Shown here piece by piece: positions 18,394 through 26,089 of a stretch of DNA of 64,000 nt. The translations under genes were made by a program, and so were the position numbers. Positions within the stretch are counted from its first letter, which is position 1. Each line of letters begins with the position of its first letter. Location of the stretch: NCBI RefSeq assembly GCF_000403455.2, contig NZ_KE159715.1, forward strand, positions 462,719-526,718. The letters are read 5' to 3'. The DNA comes from Dorea sp. 5-2. GTDB lineage: Bacteria; Bacillota; Clostridia; Lachnospirales; Lachnospiraceae. The notes below the pieces were generated by a model, which saw nothing but the letters and a program-made list of their open reading frames with translations, did not search any database and was not told the origin of the DNA.

Positions 18394-18425
18394 GATTTTT
18401 AAGAAGGAATGGAAGGTGAGACAAA

Positions 18426-19070
18426 TTGGAAGAGAGAGAAATTTCTCAAGCGGTTATCCGGAGACTGCCAAGATATTATCGGTATCTGGGTGAGTTGTTA
18501 GAAAATGGCGTGGAGCGTATTTCTTCTAACGATCTGAGCAGAAGGATGAAAGTCACTGCGTCTCAGATCCGTCAGGATCTTAATAATTTCGGCGGGTTTG
18601 GGCAGCAGGGTTATGGATATAATGTGAAATATCTGTACACGGAGATTGGTAAGATTCTTGGGTTAGAAGAAGATCATAATATGATCATCATCGGAGCCGG
18701 TAATCTTGGACAGGCGTTATCGAATTACGCGGCGTTCGAGAAGAGAGGGTTCATCTTGAAGGGGATCTTCGATGTGAATCCGAGGTTACAGGGAATATCG
18801 ATCAGAGGCGTGCCTGTACGTATGATGGATGAGTTAAGTGAGTTTGTGAGGGAGAATGAAGTAGAGATCGCGGCGCTTACGATACCCAAAGATAAAGCAG
18901 TTGAAGTAGCGGATCAACTTGTGGAGAACGGTGTTCGTGCCATATGGAATTTTGCGCATACGGATCTGAATCTTCCGGAGCATATAATCGTAGAGAATGT
19001 GCATCTGTCAGAGAGCCTGATGCAATTGTCCTATAAGATCAGCCGGTATAATGAGGAACACAAAAAGTAA
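18426..19070 (+). CDS. rex: Redox-sensing transcriptional repressor Rex
   Basis: Rex senses the NADH/NAD+ ratio and represses fermentation and respiration genes when NADH is low. The 214-residue protein has the N-terminal winged helix (VIRRLPRYYRYLGELLENG, and ITSSQ-like VTASQIRQDLNNFGGFGQQGYGY) and the Rossmann domain GAGNLGQALSNY. It ends in the domain-swapped helix of the Rex dimer. The start is TTG 18426 behind GGAAGGTGAG; no ATG fits, and this start gives the family N-terminus. It is followed by nnrED, an NAD(P)H repair gene, a fitting partner. Confidence 0.95.
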   Translation: MEEREISQAVIRRLPRYYRYLGELLENGVERISSNDLSRRMKVTASQIRQDLNNFGGFGQQGYGYNVKYLYTEIGKILGLEEDHNMIIIGAGNLGQALSNYAAFEKRGFILKGIFDVNPRLQGISIRGVPVRMMDELSEFVRENEVEIAALTIPKDKAVEVADQLVENGVRAIWNFAHTDLNLPEHIIVENVHLSESLMQLSYKISRYNEEHKK

Positions 19071-19084
19071 ATAATGAAAGCAAA

Positions 19085-19143
19085 GACGTGTAAGGAAGGC
19101 ATGTGTATACAGGCAGATTCTACACGTCCTTTCTTATTGCCGC
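19085..19143 (+). terminator. Possible terminator or leader hairpin after rex
   Basis: GACGTGTA (19085-19092) pairs with TACACGTC (19131-19138), followed by CTTTCTT. The loop is long (38 bases), so efficiency is doubtful. Confidence 0.4.
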
Positions 19144-19178
19144 AAAGCAGTATGCAGAGGGGAAGGGGGACAGGGAAA

Positions 19179-20708
19179 ATGCGATATCTGGTAAACAGCG
19201 CGCAGATGAAGCGTGCGGACGCATATACGATACAGGAGCTTGGGATCTGCTCCATGGAGTTGATGGAGAGGGCGGCAAAAGCCTGTGTACAGGTGATGGA
19301 GGAAGAAGCGCTTGATCTGTCCGCGCCGTGTGTGGTATGCGGTTCAGGAAATAACGGCGGCGATGGGTTTGCCATCGCAAGGATGCTGCTTCTGAAAGGG
19401 TATCCGGCAGCGGTCTGCTTCGTTGGGAATGAGTCCCGGTGCACCGATGAGACGAAGCAGCAGATGAAGAAGTTATCGGAGATCGGGGGAAAGATCCGTC
19501 ACGAATATACGGAAGGTGAATATAGTATCATCATAGACGCTGTGTTTGGCGTAGGGCTTGGACGCGAGATCAGGGGAGATTATCTTGAGGTAATTGAACG
19601 GATGAACGCCGCGGACGCCGTAAAATTTGCCGTTGATATGCCTTCCGGGATATCGGCGGATACAGGCGAAGTCTTAGGAGCCGCTTTTTGCGCGGATATT
19701 ACTGTGACTTTCCAGCTAGAGAAAGTAGGACTGGTATTATATCCCGGGAAAAAGTATGCAGGCAATGTTAAGACGGTGGATATCGGGATCTGTACAAAGC
19801 AGCCGGGGCAGGAGCATTCGGCGGCATATGTGCTTGACCGGAAGGATCTAAGCCGTCTTCTCCCGGCAAGAGAGGCGGATTCGAATAAAGGGACTTATGG
19901 AAGGCTGCTTATGATCTCAGGAAGTGAAGGAATGGCAGGAGCCGCGTATCTTAATGCAAAGGCAGCGTATCTGTCCGGAGCAGGACTGGTGAGGATCTAT
20001 ACGCCGAAGGAGAACCGGATCATCCTGCAGCAGCAGCTTCCGGAAGCGATCATTACAACCTATACGGAATATGACAGCGGGAAATTGGAGAAACTCCTTT
20101 CGTGGGCGGATACGGTGTGTATCGGTTCAGGGCTTGGAAGGGGGGAAATCTCGGAGAGGATCGTAAAGAAGGTGTTATCAGACGTGAAGGTTCCCTGTCT
20201 GGTTGATGCGGACGGACTGAATATCCTAGCAGAACATGAAGAATATCAGGCTCTTTTTAATAAGGACAGGACAGACGCCAGTATAATGGTATTAACTCCG
20301 CATATGAAGGAGATGTCACGGCTTCTTAATGAGAGTGTGGACAGGATAAAGGCGCAGAGGATGAAGCTTCTGAAAGAGTATGCCGGGCGTATGTCCTGTA
20401 CCTGTGTGCTTAAAGATTCCAGGACGGTGACCGTGTCGCCGGATCAGGGGAGTTATGTGAACCGGTCCGGCAACGCGGCGATGGCGAAGGCAGGTTCCGG
20501 CGATGTGCTTGCCGGCGTCATCTCCGGACTTATGGCGCAAGGGCTTAGCGGGCACAACGCAGGGGTTCTGGGAACCTATCTTCATGGAAGAGCAGGCGAC
20601 CATGCACGAAGACGGCTTGGAAGCTACAGCGTGCTTGCCGGAGACCTGCTGTCGTGTCTTAGCGAGGCATTGAAAGAACTGGAGGAAGAACAGCGTGAAG
20701 AATTATAG
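19179..20708 (+). CDS. Bifunctional NAD(P)H-hydrate epimerase/dehydratase
   Basis: The enzyme repairs damaged NAD(P)H hydrates: the N-terminal YjeF domain epimerises them and the C-terminal ribokinase-like domain dehydrates the S-form using ADP. The 509-residue product shows CGSGNNGGDGFAIARM and the ring of NVDMPSG-type motif (AVDMPSGISADTG) in the first domain. The second has GLGRG, VDADGLNIL, LTPHMKEMSRL and GSGDVLAGVISGLMAQG. ATG 19179 begins the family N-terminus MRYLVNSAQMKRAD with a G-rich SD; an earlier in-frame ATG at 19074 would add 35 unlikely residues encoded in the hairpin. It overlaps alr by 14 bases. Symbols nnrD/nnrE both apply. Confidence 0.92.
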   Translation: MRYLVNSAQMKRADAYTIQELGICSMELMERAAKACVQVMEEEALDLSAPCVVCGSGNNGGDGFAIARMLLLKGYPAAVCFVGNESRCTDETKQQMKKLSEIGGKIRHEYTEGEYSIIIDAVFGVGLGREIRGDYLEVIERMNAADAVKFAVDMPSGISADTGEVLGAAFCADITVTFQLEKVGLVLYPGKKYAGNVKTVDIGICTKQPGQEHSAAYVLDRKDLSRLLPAREADSNKGTYGRLLMISGSEGMAGAAYLNAKAAYLSGAGLVRIYTPKENRIILQQQLPEAIITTYTEYDSGKLEKLLSWADTVCIGSGLGRGEISERIVKKVLSDVKVPCLVDADGLNILAEHEEYQALFNKDRTDASIMVLTPHMKEMSRLLNESVDRIKAQRMKLLKEYAGRMSCTCVLKDSRTVTVSPDQGSYVNRSGNAAMAKAGSGDVLAGVISGLMAQGLSGHNAGVLGTYLHGRAGDHARRRLGSYSVLAGDLLSCLSEALKELEEEQREEL

Positions 20709-21861
20709 CAGAGTGTGTGCAAGGATCGATCTTGATGCGATCGCGTATAATATGGACAGGATGGAAGAGAATCTGGAGGACGGCGTGAAGGTCATCAGTG
20801 TGATCAAATCAGACGGGTATGGCCACGGGGCGCTGCAGATCGCAAGATTCCTGGAACCGAAAGACTATATCTGGGGATATGCGCTGGCGGCGCTTGATGA
20901 AGCGGTGGTCCTTAGAAAGGGCGGGGTACAAAAACCGCTTCTTGTACTGGGATGTATTTTCCCGGAACAGTTAGAAGCTATGCTGGAGCATGAGATCCGG
21001 ATGACGGTCTATACAAAGGAAATGGCGCAGGAAGTGTCAGAGGCGGCAGTGAGGGCGGGAAAGAAAGCATATATACATATAAAACTGGATACGGGGATGT
21101 CCCGTCTGGGATTTCCGGTGTGCGATGCCAGCGTGGATCAGATCGCGGCAGTCAGCCGGATGCCGAATCTTGTGACAGAGGGTATGTACACGCATTTTGC
21201 GAAAGCAGACGAGACGGAGAAATCCTTCACTAGAAGACAGTTGGAGGATTATCTGTGGATGAAGAGAAAGCTTGAGGAAAGAGGCGTTCAGGTTACGTAT
21301 CATCACTGCTCCAACAGCGCGGGGATCATCGACGTGAAAGAGGCGAATATGGATCTGGTGCGTGCCGGGATCGCCACCTATGGGCTGTATCCGTCGGAGG
21401 AAGTGTGTAGATCGAACGTGCCGCTTAAGCCGGCGCTTGAATTGATCAGCCATGTGGTCCATGTGAAATGGGTGGAAGAAGGGACGCCGGTGAGTTACGG
21501 CGGGACATATACGGCTAACCGGAGCACGAAGATCGCGACGATCCCGGTGGGGTACGGAGACGGCTATCCGAGAAGCCTGTCGAACCAGGGATATGTGCTG
21601 ATCCATGGAAAGAAGGCGAAGATCCTCGGACGTGTATGTATGGATCAGTTCATGGTCGACGTAACGGAGATAGAAGACGTGCGGTTCGGAGACAGAGCGG
21701 TGCTGATCGGGGAAGACGGGGAAGAGAGGATCTCGGTAGATGAGCTGAGCGCTTTGTCAGGCAGGTTCAACTATGAATTTATCTGCAGTTTCGGCAAAAG
21801 AGTGCCGAGAGAATATCTAAGCCAGGGGAAAGTCGTGGAGCAAATGGATTATTTTGCGTGA
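20695..21861 (+). CDS. alr: Alanine racemase
   Basis: This PLP enzyme makes D-alanine for peptidoglycan. The 388-residue product has the PLP-lysine motif VIKSDGYGHGA, the C-terminal catalytic tyrosine in SYGGTYTA, and VGYGDGYPRSLSN. The substrate-gate region near RVCMDQFMVDV is standard. It starts at GTG 20695 behind GGAGGAAG (20681-20688), inside the end of nnrED. The arrangement nnrED-alr-mazF resembles B. subtilis alr-ndoAI-ndoA but lacks the antitoxin. Confidence 0.95.
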   Translation: MKNYSRVCARIDLDAIAYNMDRMEENLEDGVKVISVIKSDGYGHGALQIARFLEPKDYIWGYALAALDEAVVLRKGGVQKPLLVLGCIFPEQLEAMLEHEIRMTVYTKEMAQEVSEAAVRAGKKAYIHIKLDTGMSRLGFPVCDASVDQIAAVSRMPNLVTEGMYTHFAKADETEKSFTRRQLEDYLWMKRKLEERGVQVTYHHCSNSAGIIDVKEANMDLVRAGIATYGLYPSEEVCRSNVPLKPALELISHVVHVKWVEEGTPVSYGGTYTANRSTKIATIPVGYGDGYPRSLSNQGYVLIHGKKAKILGRVCMDQFMVDVTEIEDVRFGDRAVLIGEDGEERISVDELSALSGRFNYEFICSFGKRVPREYLSQGKVVEQMDYFA

Positions 21862-21939
21862 TTATTCAAACTCTATAAGAATACATCCGAAAAAGATGGA
21901 AATACTTATCTTATCTTAAGAAATCGGAGTGTGAATAGA

Positions 21940-22287
21940 GTGCAGGTAAGACGAGGAGATATATTTTATGCAGATTTAAGCCCGGTTGTGGGTTCGGAGC
22001 AGGGAGGGATCCGTCCGGTACTGATCATACAGAATGATGTGGGCAACCGGCACAGCCCGACAGTTATATGCGCGGCGATCACTTCGCGGATGAATAAGGC
22101 AAAACTGCCGACTCACGTGGAGATCGACGCCAGACGTTATCAGATCGTCAAGAATTCGGTAATATTGATGGAGCAGGTCAGGACGATAGATAAGCAGCGC
22201 CTGAAAGACCTGGTGTGCCATCTGGATAAAGAGATAATGAACAAAGTAGATGAAGCTCTGCGGGTAAGTTTTGAGCTTCATACATAG
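21940..22287 (+). CDS. mazF: MazF/EndoA-family mRNA endoribonuclease without a visible antitoxin
   Basis: The 115-residue protein matches B. subtilis EndoA closely in pattern: [52 protein letters not shown] and [11 protein letters not shown]. The family cleaves single-stranded RNA at short sites. The start is set at GTG 21940 because GGAG (21926-21929) is 10 bases upstream and MQVRRGDIF aligns with the EndoA N-terminus; GTG 21931 is only 1 base from the SD. No ribbon-helix-helix antitoxin gene fits in the 78 bases after alr, nor just downstream. A CBS-domain gene follows 23 bases later. Confidence 0.92.
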   Translation: MQVRRGDIFYADLSPVVGSEQGGIRPVLIIQNDVGNRHSPTVICAAITSRMNKAKLPTHVEIDARRYQIVKNSVILMEQVRTIDKQRLKDLVCHLDKEIMNKVDEALRVSFELHT

Positions 22288-22310
22288 CAAAGGAGTATGG
22301 AACAAGGATT

Positions 22311-23105
22311 ATGGAGGACGGTAGTTTATTTCAGAGGATGAAGCATCTGCTTAGGACGGACGACGAGTTGGATGAGAGTGCACAGAAAGAAGCGGCGGGG
22401 CTGATCCATAATATCATCCGTTATCTGGATAAGGATGCGAAGGATATTATGACGCACCGCAAGAACATTATTACAATTGATGCGCAGGAACTGTTAGAAG
22501 ACGCGCTGAGATTCATGCTGGATGAGAGCTTCTCAAGATTCCCTGTCTGCGAGGGGGAGATTGATTCGGTCATCGGTATTATGCATCTTCGCGAGGCAAT
22601 GGCTTGTTATCTGGATGAGAAGTTAAGGAAGGTTCCGTTAAAGGAGCTGAAGGGATACATAAGGCCTGCGGCGTTTATTCCGGAGACGAAGAGCATAGAT
22701 ACATTGTTCAAGGAGATGCAGGCAGACAAGAATCATATCAGGATCGTGCTGGATGAATACGGCCAGACTTCCGGACTTGTGACGATGGAGGATATCCTGG
22801 AAGAGATCGTGGGAAATATCCTGGATGAGCATGATGAAGAAGAAGAGCGGATCCGGAAGGTTCAGAACGGCAATTATCTTGTGAACGGGATGATCGATCT
22901 GGAAGATCTGGAGGATGTGCTTCCCATCGTATTTGAAAAAGAAGAGTTCGAGACTCTGAACGGCTTCCTGATCCACCAGCTTGACCGTATTCCCGGCGAA
23001 GATGAGCAATGTGTCGTGGATTATGAGGGTTACCGGTTTACGGTACTTCTCGTAGATAATAATACGATCCAGAGAGTTAAGATTGAAAAACGCTGGAAAG
23101 AGTGA
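22311..23105 (+). CDS. Tandem CBS plus CorC/HlyC domain protein lacking the membrane domain
   Basis: The 264-residue protein starts with a short helical part and the KDIMTHR-type motif, then two CBS domains (about 40-165; FSRFPVCEGEIDSVIGIMHLREA and HIRIVLDEYGQTSGLVTMEDILEEIVG). A C-terminal CorC_HlyC domain follows (about 185-260, ending DYEGYRFTVLLVDNNTIQRVKI). CNNM/CorC relatives carry these after a DUF21 membrane domain; here it is absent, so the protein is soluble, like the short CorC of proteobacteria. CBS domains usually bind adenine nucleotides with magnesium. The physiological role is uncertain. It is probably co-transcribed with mazF. Confidence 0.85.
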   Translation: MEDGSLFQRMKHLLRTDDELDESAQKEAAGLIHNIIRYLDKDAKDIMTHRKNIITIDAQELLEDALRFMLDESFSRFPVCEGEIDSVIGIMHLREAMACYLDEKLRKVPLKELKGYIRPAAFIPETKSIDTLFKEMQADKNHIRIVLDEYGQTSGLVTMEDILEEIVGNILDEHDEEEERIRKVQNGNYLVNGMIDLEDLEDVLPIVFEKEEFETLNGFLIHQLDRIPGEDEQCVVDYEGYRFTVLLVDNNTIQRVKIEKRWKE

Positions 23106-23119
23106 TAAAATAATAGACG

Positions 23120-23150
23120 TTGTGTGTGTTAGATGATAGAGAATTATAAT
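23120..23150 (+). promoter_or_regulatory. Possible promoter of yebC
   Basis: A perfect -10 TATAAT (23145-23150) with a weak TTGTGT at 23120 and a 19-base spacer, 19 bases before the yebC start. Confidence 0.4.
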
Positions 23151-23168
23151 ATAAGCGAGGGATGAAAC

Positions 23169-23900
23169 ATGTCAGGACATTCAAAATTTGCCAATATCAA
23201 GCACAAGAAAGAGAAGAATGACGCGGCAAAAGGAAAGATATTTACAAAGATCGGAAAGGAACTTGCGGTGGCGGTAAAGGAAGGCGGGAGCGCGGACCCG
23301 GCAAATAACAGCCGGCTTCGGGACGTGATCGCCAAGGCAAAGGCGAATAACATGCCTAATGATACGATAGACCGTAACATTAAGCGTGCGGATAGCGATG
23401 CCAATGCGGCGAATTACGAGCATATTACATACGAAGGGTACGGACCGAACGGTACGGCGATCATCGTCGAGACGCTGACTGACAATAAGAACCGGACGGC
23501 TTCGAACGTAAAGAATGCGTTTACCAAAGGAAATGGAAATGTAGGCACGCCGGGATGTGTTTCCTTTATGTTCGATAAGAAGGGACAGATCGTGGTGGAC
23601 AAAGAAGAGTATGAGACGGATCCGGATGAATTGATGATGATGGCGCTGGACGCGGGTGCGGAGGATTTCGCGGAGGAAGAAGACAGCTACGAGATCTTTA
23701 CGGCTCCCGAGGACTTCAGCGAGGTACGCCTGGCGCTTGAGGACGCAGGGGTTCCTATGGCGGCGGCAGAGATAACGATGATCCCTCAGACCTATGTGGA
23801 ACTGACCGATGAGAAGGATATCGCGAGCATCAGGAAGACTCTGGATATGTTGGACGATGACGACGATGTACAGGATGTGTACCATAACTGGGATGAGTAG
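23169..23900 (+). CDS. yebC: YebC/PmpR-family (TACO1-like) protein
   Basis: The 243-residue protein has the hallmark start [27 protein letters not shown]-like, then [27 protein letters not shown] and the central [13 protein letters not shown]. Members were named as transcription regulators; YebC and mitochondrial TACO1 promote translation through proline-rich or difficult sequences. Length is standard. It is followed 23 bases later by a sulfhydrylase gene, a neighbourhood that gives no functional hint. Confidence 0.93.
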   Translation: MSGHSKFANIKHKKEKNDAAKGKIFTKIGKELAVAVKEGGSADPANNSRLRDVIAKAKANNMPNDTIDRNIKRADSDANAANYEHITYEGYGPNGTAIIVETLTDNKNRTASNVKNAFTKGNGNVGTPGCVSFMFDKKGQIVVDKEEYETDPDELMMMALDAGAEDFAEEEDSYEIFTAPEDFSEVRLALEDAGVPMAAAEITMIPQTYVELTDEKDIASIRKTLDMLDDDDDVQDVYHNWDE

Positions 23901-23923
23901 CAGATAAGAAGGAGAAGAGCAAG

Positions 23924-25207
23924 ATGAGCGACTATAAGATAGAGACCAAATGTATCCAGTCCGGATATCAGCCGGGCAATGGGGAGGCGCGTGTGCTGCC
24001 GATCTACCAGAGCACGACATTCAAGTACAATTCCAGTGAACAGATGGGACGCCTGTTCGATCTGGAGGAGTCAGGGTATTTTTACACCCGTCTCCAGAAT
24101 CCTACGAATGACGCCGTGGCGGCGAAGATCTGCGATATGGAGGGCGGTGTTGCGGCGATGCTCACTTCTTCCGGGCAGGCGGCGAATTTCTATGCGCTGA
24201 TGAATATCGCGGAAGCGGGAGACCATATTGTATGTGCGTCCGCAATCTATGGAGGCACTTATAATCTCTATGCCCATACGATCCGGAAGATGGGAGTGGA
24301 GGCGACATTTGTGGATCCGGATTGTACGCCGGAAGAATTAAACGATGCTTTCCGGGAGAATACGAAGGCTGTATTCGGCGAGAGTATTGCCAATCCGGCG
24401 CTGGTAGTGCTGGATTTTGAGAAATTCGCGGAGGCGGCGCATGCACATGGCGTTCCTTTTATTGTGGACAATACCTTTGCGACGCCGGTGAACTGCAGGC
24501 CTTTTGAGTGGGGGGCGGATATCGTGACCCATTCCACGACAAAGTATATGGATGGACATGCGTCCTGCGTGGGCGGCGCCATCGTGGACAGCGGTAATTT
24601 TGACTGGGAGGCACATGCCGATAAGTATCCGGGGCTTACGTCGCCGGATGAGACTTATCACGGAGTTGTCTATACGCAGAAGTTCGGGAAAGGAGCCTAT
24701 ATCACGAAGGCTACCACACAGCTGATGCGCGACCTGGGTTCAATCCAGGCTCCGCAGAATGCGTTCCTTCTGAATATCGGTCTGGAGACGCTGCATCTTC
24801 GTATGGAAAGGCACTGCGATAACGCGCGGAAGGCGGCACAGTATCTGAAAGACCATGAGAAAGTGGCATGGGTAAGCTGCCCGTCACTTCCCGGCGACAG
24901 ATACTATGATCTTGCGAAGAAGTATATGCCGAAGGGAACCTGCGGCGTGATAACATTCGGGTTAAAAGGAGGAAGAGCGGCGGCAGTCCGGATGATGGAC
25001 AGCCTTAAGATGATCGCCATCGTGACACATGTGGCGGACGCCAGAAGCTGCGTCCTTCACCCGGCAAGCCACACCCACCGTCAGATGAACGATCAGGAGC
25101 TGATGGAGGCTGGCGTACAGCCGGATCTGATCCGGTTCAGCGTCGGTATCGAACATATCGACGATATTATCGCAGACTTGAGCCAGGCGCTGGATGCTGT
25201 GGAATAA
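23924..25207 (+). CDS. O-acetylhomoserine sulfhydrylase-like PLP enzyme (Cys/Met metabolism)
   Basis: The 427-residue protein is in the gamma-family of PLP enzymes: TKCIQSGYQPGNGEARVLPIYQST start, TSSGQAANFYAL, VDNTFATPVNCRPFEWGADIV, and the PLP lysine in HSTTKYMDGHASCVGG. The insert near TSPDETYHGVVYTQKFGKGAY is typical of O-acetylhomoserine aminocarboxypropyltransferases (MetY), which make homocysteine from O-acetylhomoserine and sulfide. A cystathionine gamma-synthase or methionine gamma-lyase role cannot be excluded by sequence alone. No SAM riboswitch or T-box fits in the short upstream gap. Confidence 0.88.
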   Translation: MSDYKIETKCIQSGYQPGNGEARVLPIYQSTTFKYNSSEQMGRLFDLEESGYFYTRLQNPTNDAVAAKICDMEGGVAAMLTSSGQAANFYALMNIAEAGDHIVCASAIYGGTYNLYAHTIRKMGVEATFVDPDCTPEELNDAFRENTKAVFGESIANPALVVLDFEKFAEAAHAHGVPFIVDNTFATPVNCRPFEWGADIVTHSTTKYMDGHASCVGGAIVDSGNFDWEAHADKYPGLTSPDETYHGVVYTQKFGKGAYITKATTQLMRDLGSIQAPQNAFLLNIGLETLHLRMERHCDNARKAAQYLKDHEKVAWVSCPSLPGDRYYDLAKKYMPKGTCGVITFGLKGGRAAAVRMMDSLKMIAIVTHVADARSCVLHPASHTHRQMNDQELMEAGVQPDLIRFSVGIEHIDDIIADLSQALDAVE

Positions 25208-25331
25208 TACAATGATGTACTAGATTAAAAAGGTATAAAACAGACAGAACACTTCCATACTAGTAAACAAAGAGATTCCGGGAATACAGGCAAAGGATAC
25301 TCTTGGACAGAAAATGTATGGAGGTGTTTTT

Positions 25332-26030
25332 ATGTCAGATGAAGCACGCAAAGAACAGAGAACCGAAGAGATCAAGGAACTGGGGAGTGTTGATCTGGAG
25401 GGGAACGCAAACCGTCATAAGGTGAAGCTTTTGACGATCATCGGAGAGATTGAGGGACATGAGGCGTTGTCCGGCAATGCCAAGTCAACGAAGTATGAGC
25501 ATCTGCTCCCATTGTTGGCGGAGGTAGAGGACAGCGATGAGATCGAAGGGCTATTGATCCTGCTGAACACATTGGGCGGAGATGTGGAGGCAGGCTTGTC
25601 GATCGCGGAGATGATCGCGTCGCTGAGTAAGCCGACGGTTTCTCTGGTGCTGGGGGGAAGCCATTCCATCGGCGGGCCGCTTGCCGTGTCGGCAAAATAT
25701 TCTTTTATAGTCCCAAGCGGTACCATGATCATCCATCCGGTACGTTCGAACGGGATGTTTATCGGCATCACACAGAGCCTGCGCAACATGATCAGGACGC
25801 AGGATCGGATCACACGTTTCCTGGCGGAACATTCACATATGACGCAGAAGAGGATCGAAGAGCTGATGCTGAATCAGACGGAACTGGTGAAGGATGTGGG
25901 AACGCTTCTGGAAGGAAGAGACGCTGTGAGGGAAGGATTGATCGACGAAGTCGGCGGGATGAGCGACGCGTTGAATAAATTGCACGAAATGATCGACCTG
26001 TACCGACAGAAAAAGAGTGAAAATATGTAA
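25332..26030 (+). CDS. ClpP-fold serine protease, TepA-like
   Basis: The 232-residue protein has a ClpP/crotonase fold: GLLILLNTLGGDVEAGLSIAEMI, the nucleophile loop GGSHSIGGPLAVSA (Ser in the position of ClpP GxSxG), and SGTMIIHPVR with the catalytic His. TepA (YmfB) is the B. subtilis relative and lies just upstream of spoIIIE, as here. It was named for a proposed role in protein translocation and may degrade signal peptides or small acid-soluble proteins. ATG 25332 is chosen because GGAGGTG (25320-25326) precedes it by 5 bases; the earlier ATG 25314 has no SD. Confidence 0.88.
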   Translation: MSDEARKEQRTEEIKELGSVDLEGNANRHKVKLLTIIGEIEGHEALSGNAKSTKYEHLLPLLAEVEDSDEIEGLLILLNTLGGDVEAGLSIAEMIASLSKPTVSLVLGGSHSIGGPLAVSAKYSFIVPSGTMIIHPVRSNGMFIGITQSLRNMIRTQDRITRFLAEHSHMTQKRIEELMLNQTELVKDVGTLLEGRDAVREGLIDEVGGMSDALNKLHEMIDLYRQKKSENM

Positions 26031-26058
26031 TGACAGTCCTTTTTAAAAATGCTATACT
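26030..26058 (+). promoter_or_regulatory. Promoter of ftsK/spoIIIE
   Basis: -35 ATGACA (26030-26035), 17-base spacer, -10 TATACT (26053-26058) extended by TGc. The -35 overlaps the last base of the tepA-like stop codon. Confidence 0.7.
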
Positions 26059-26089
26059 AAAGATATTGCCAGAATAAGGGGGAGATATA

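Noticed and set aside
18251-18425. Rex operator in the ABC-F/rex divergent region
   Set aside because: The A+T-rich stretch TTACAAAATACAACTAAAAG lacks the paired TTGTTAA/TTAACAA halves.
21862-21939. Short antitoxin gene between alr and mazF
   Set aside because: 78 bases cannot code an EndoAI-like protein, and no start with an SD is present.
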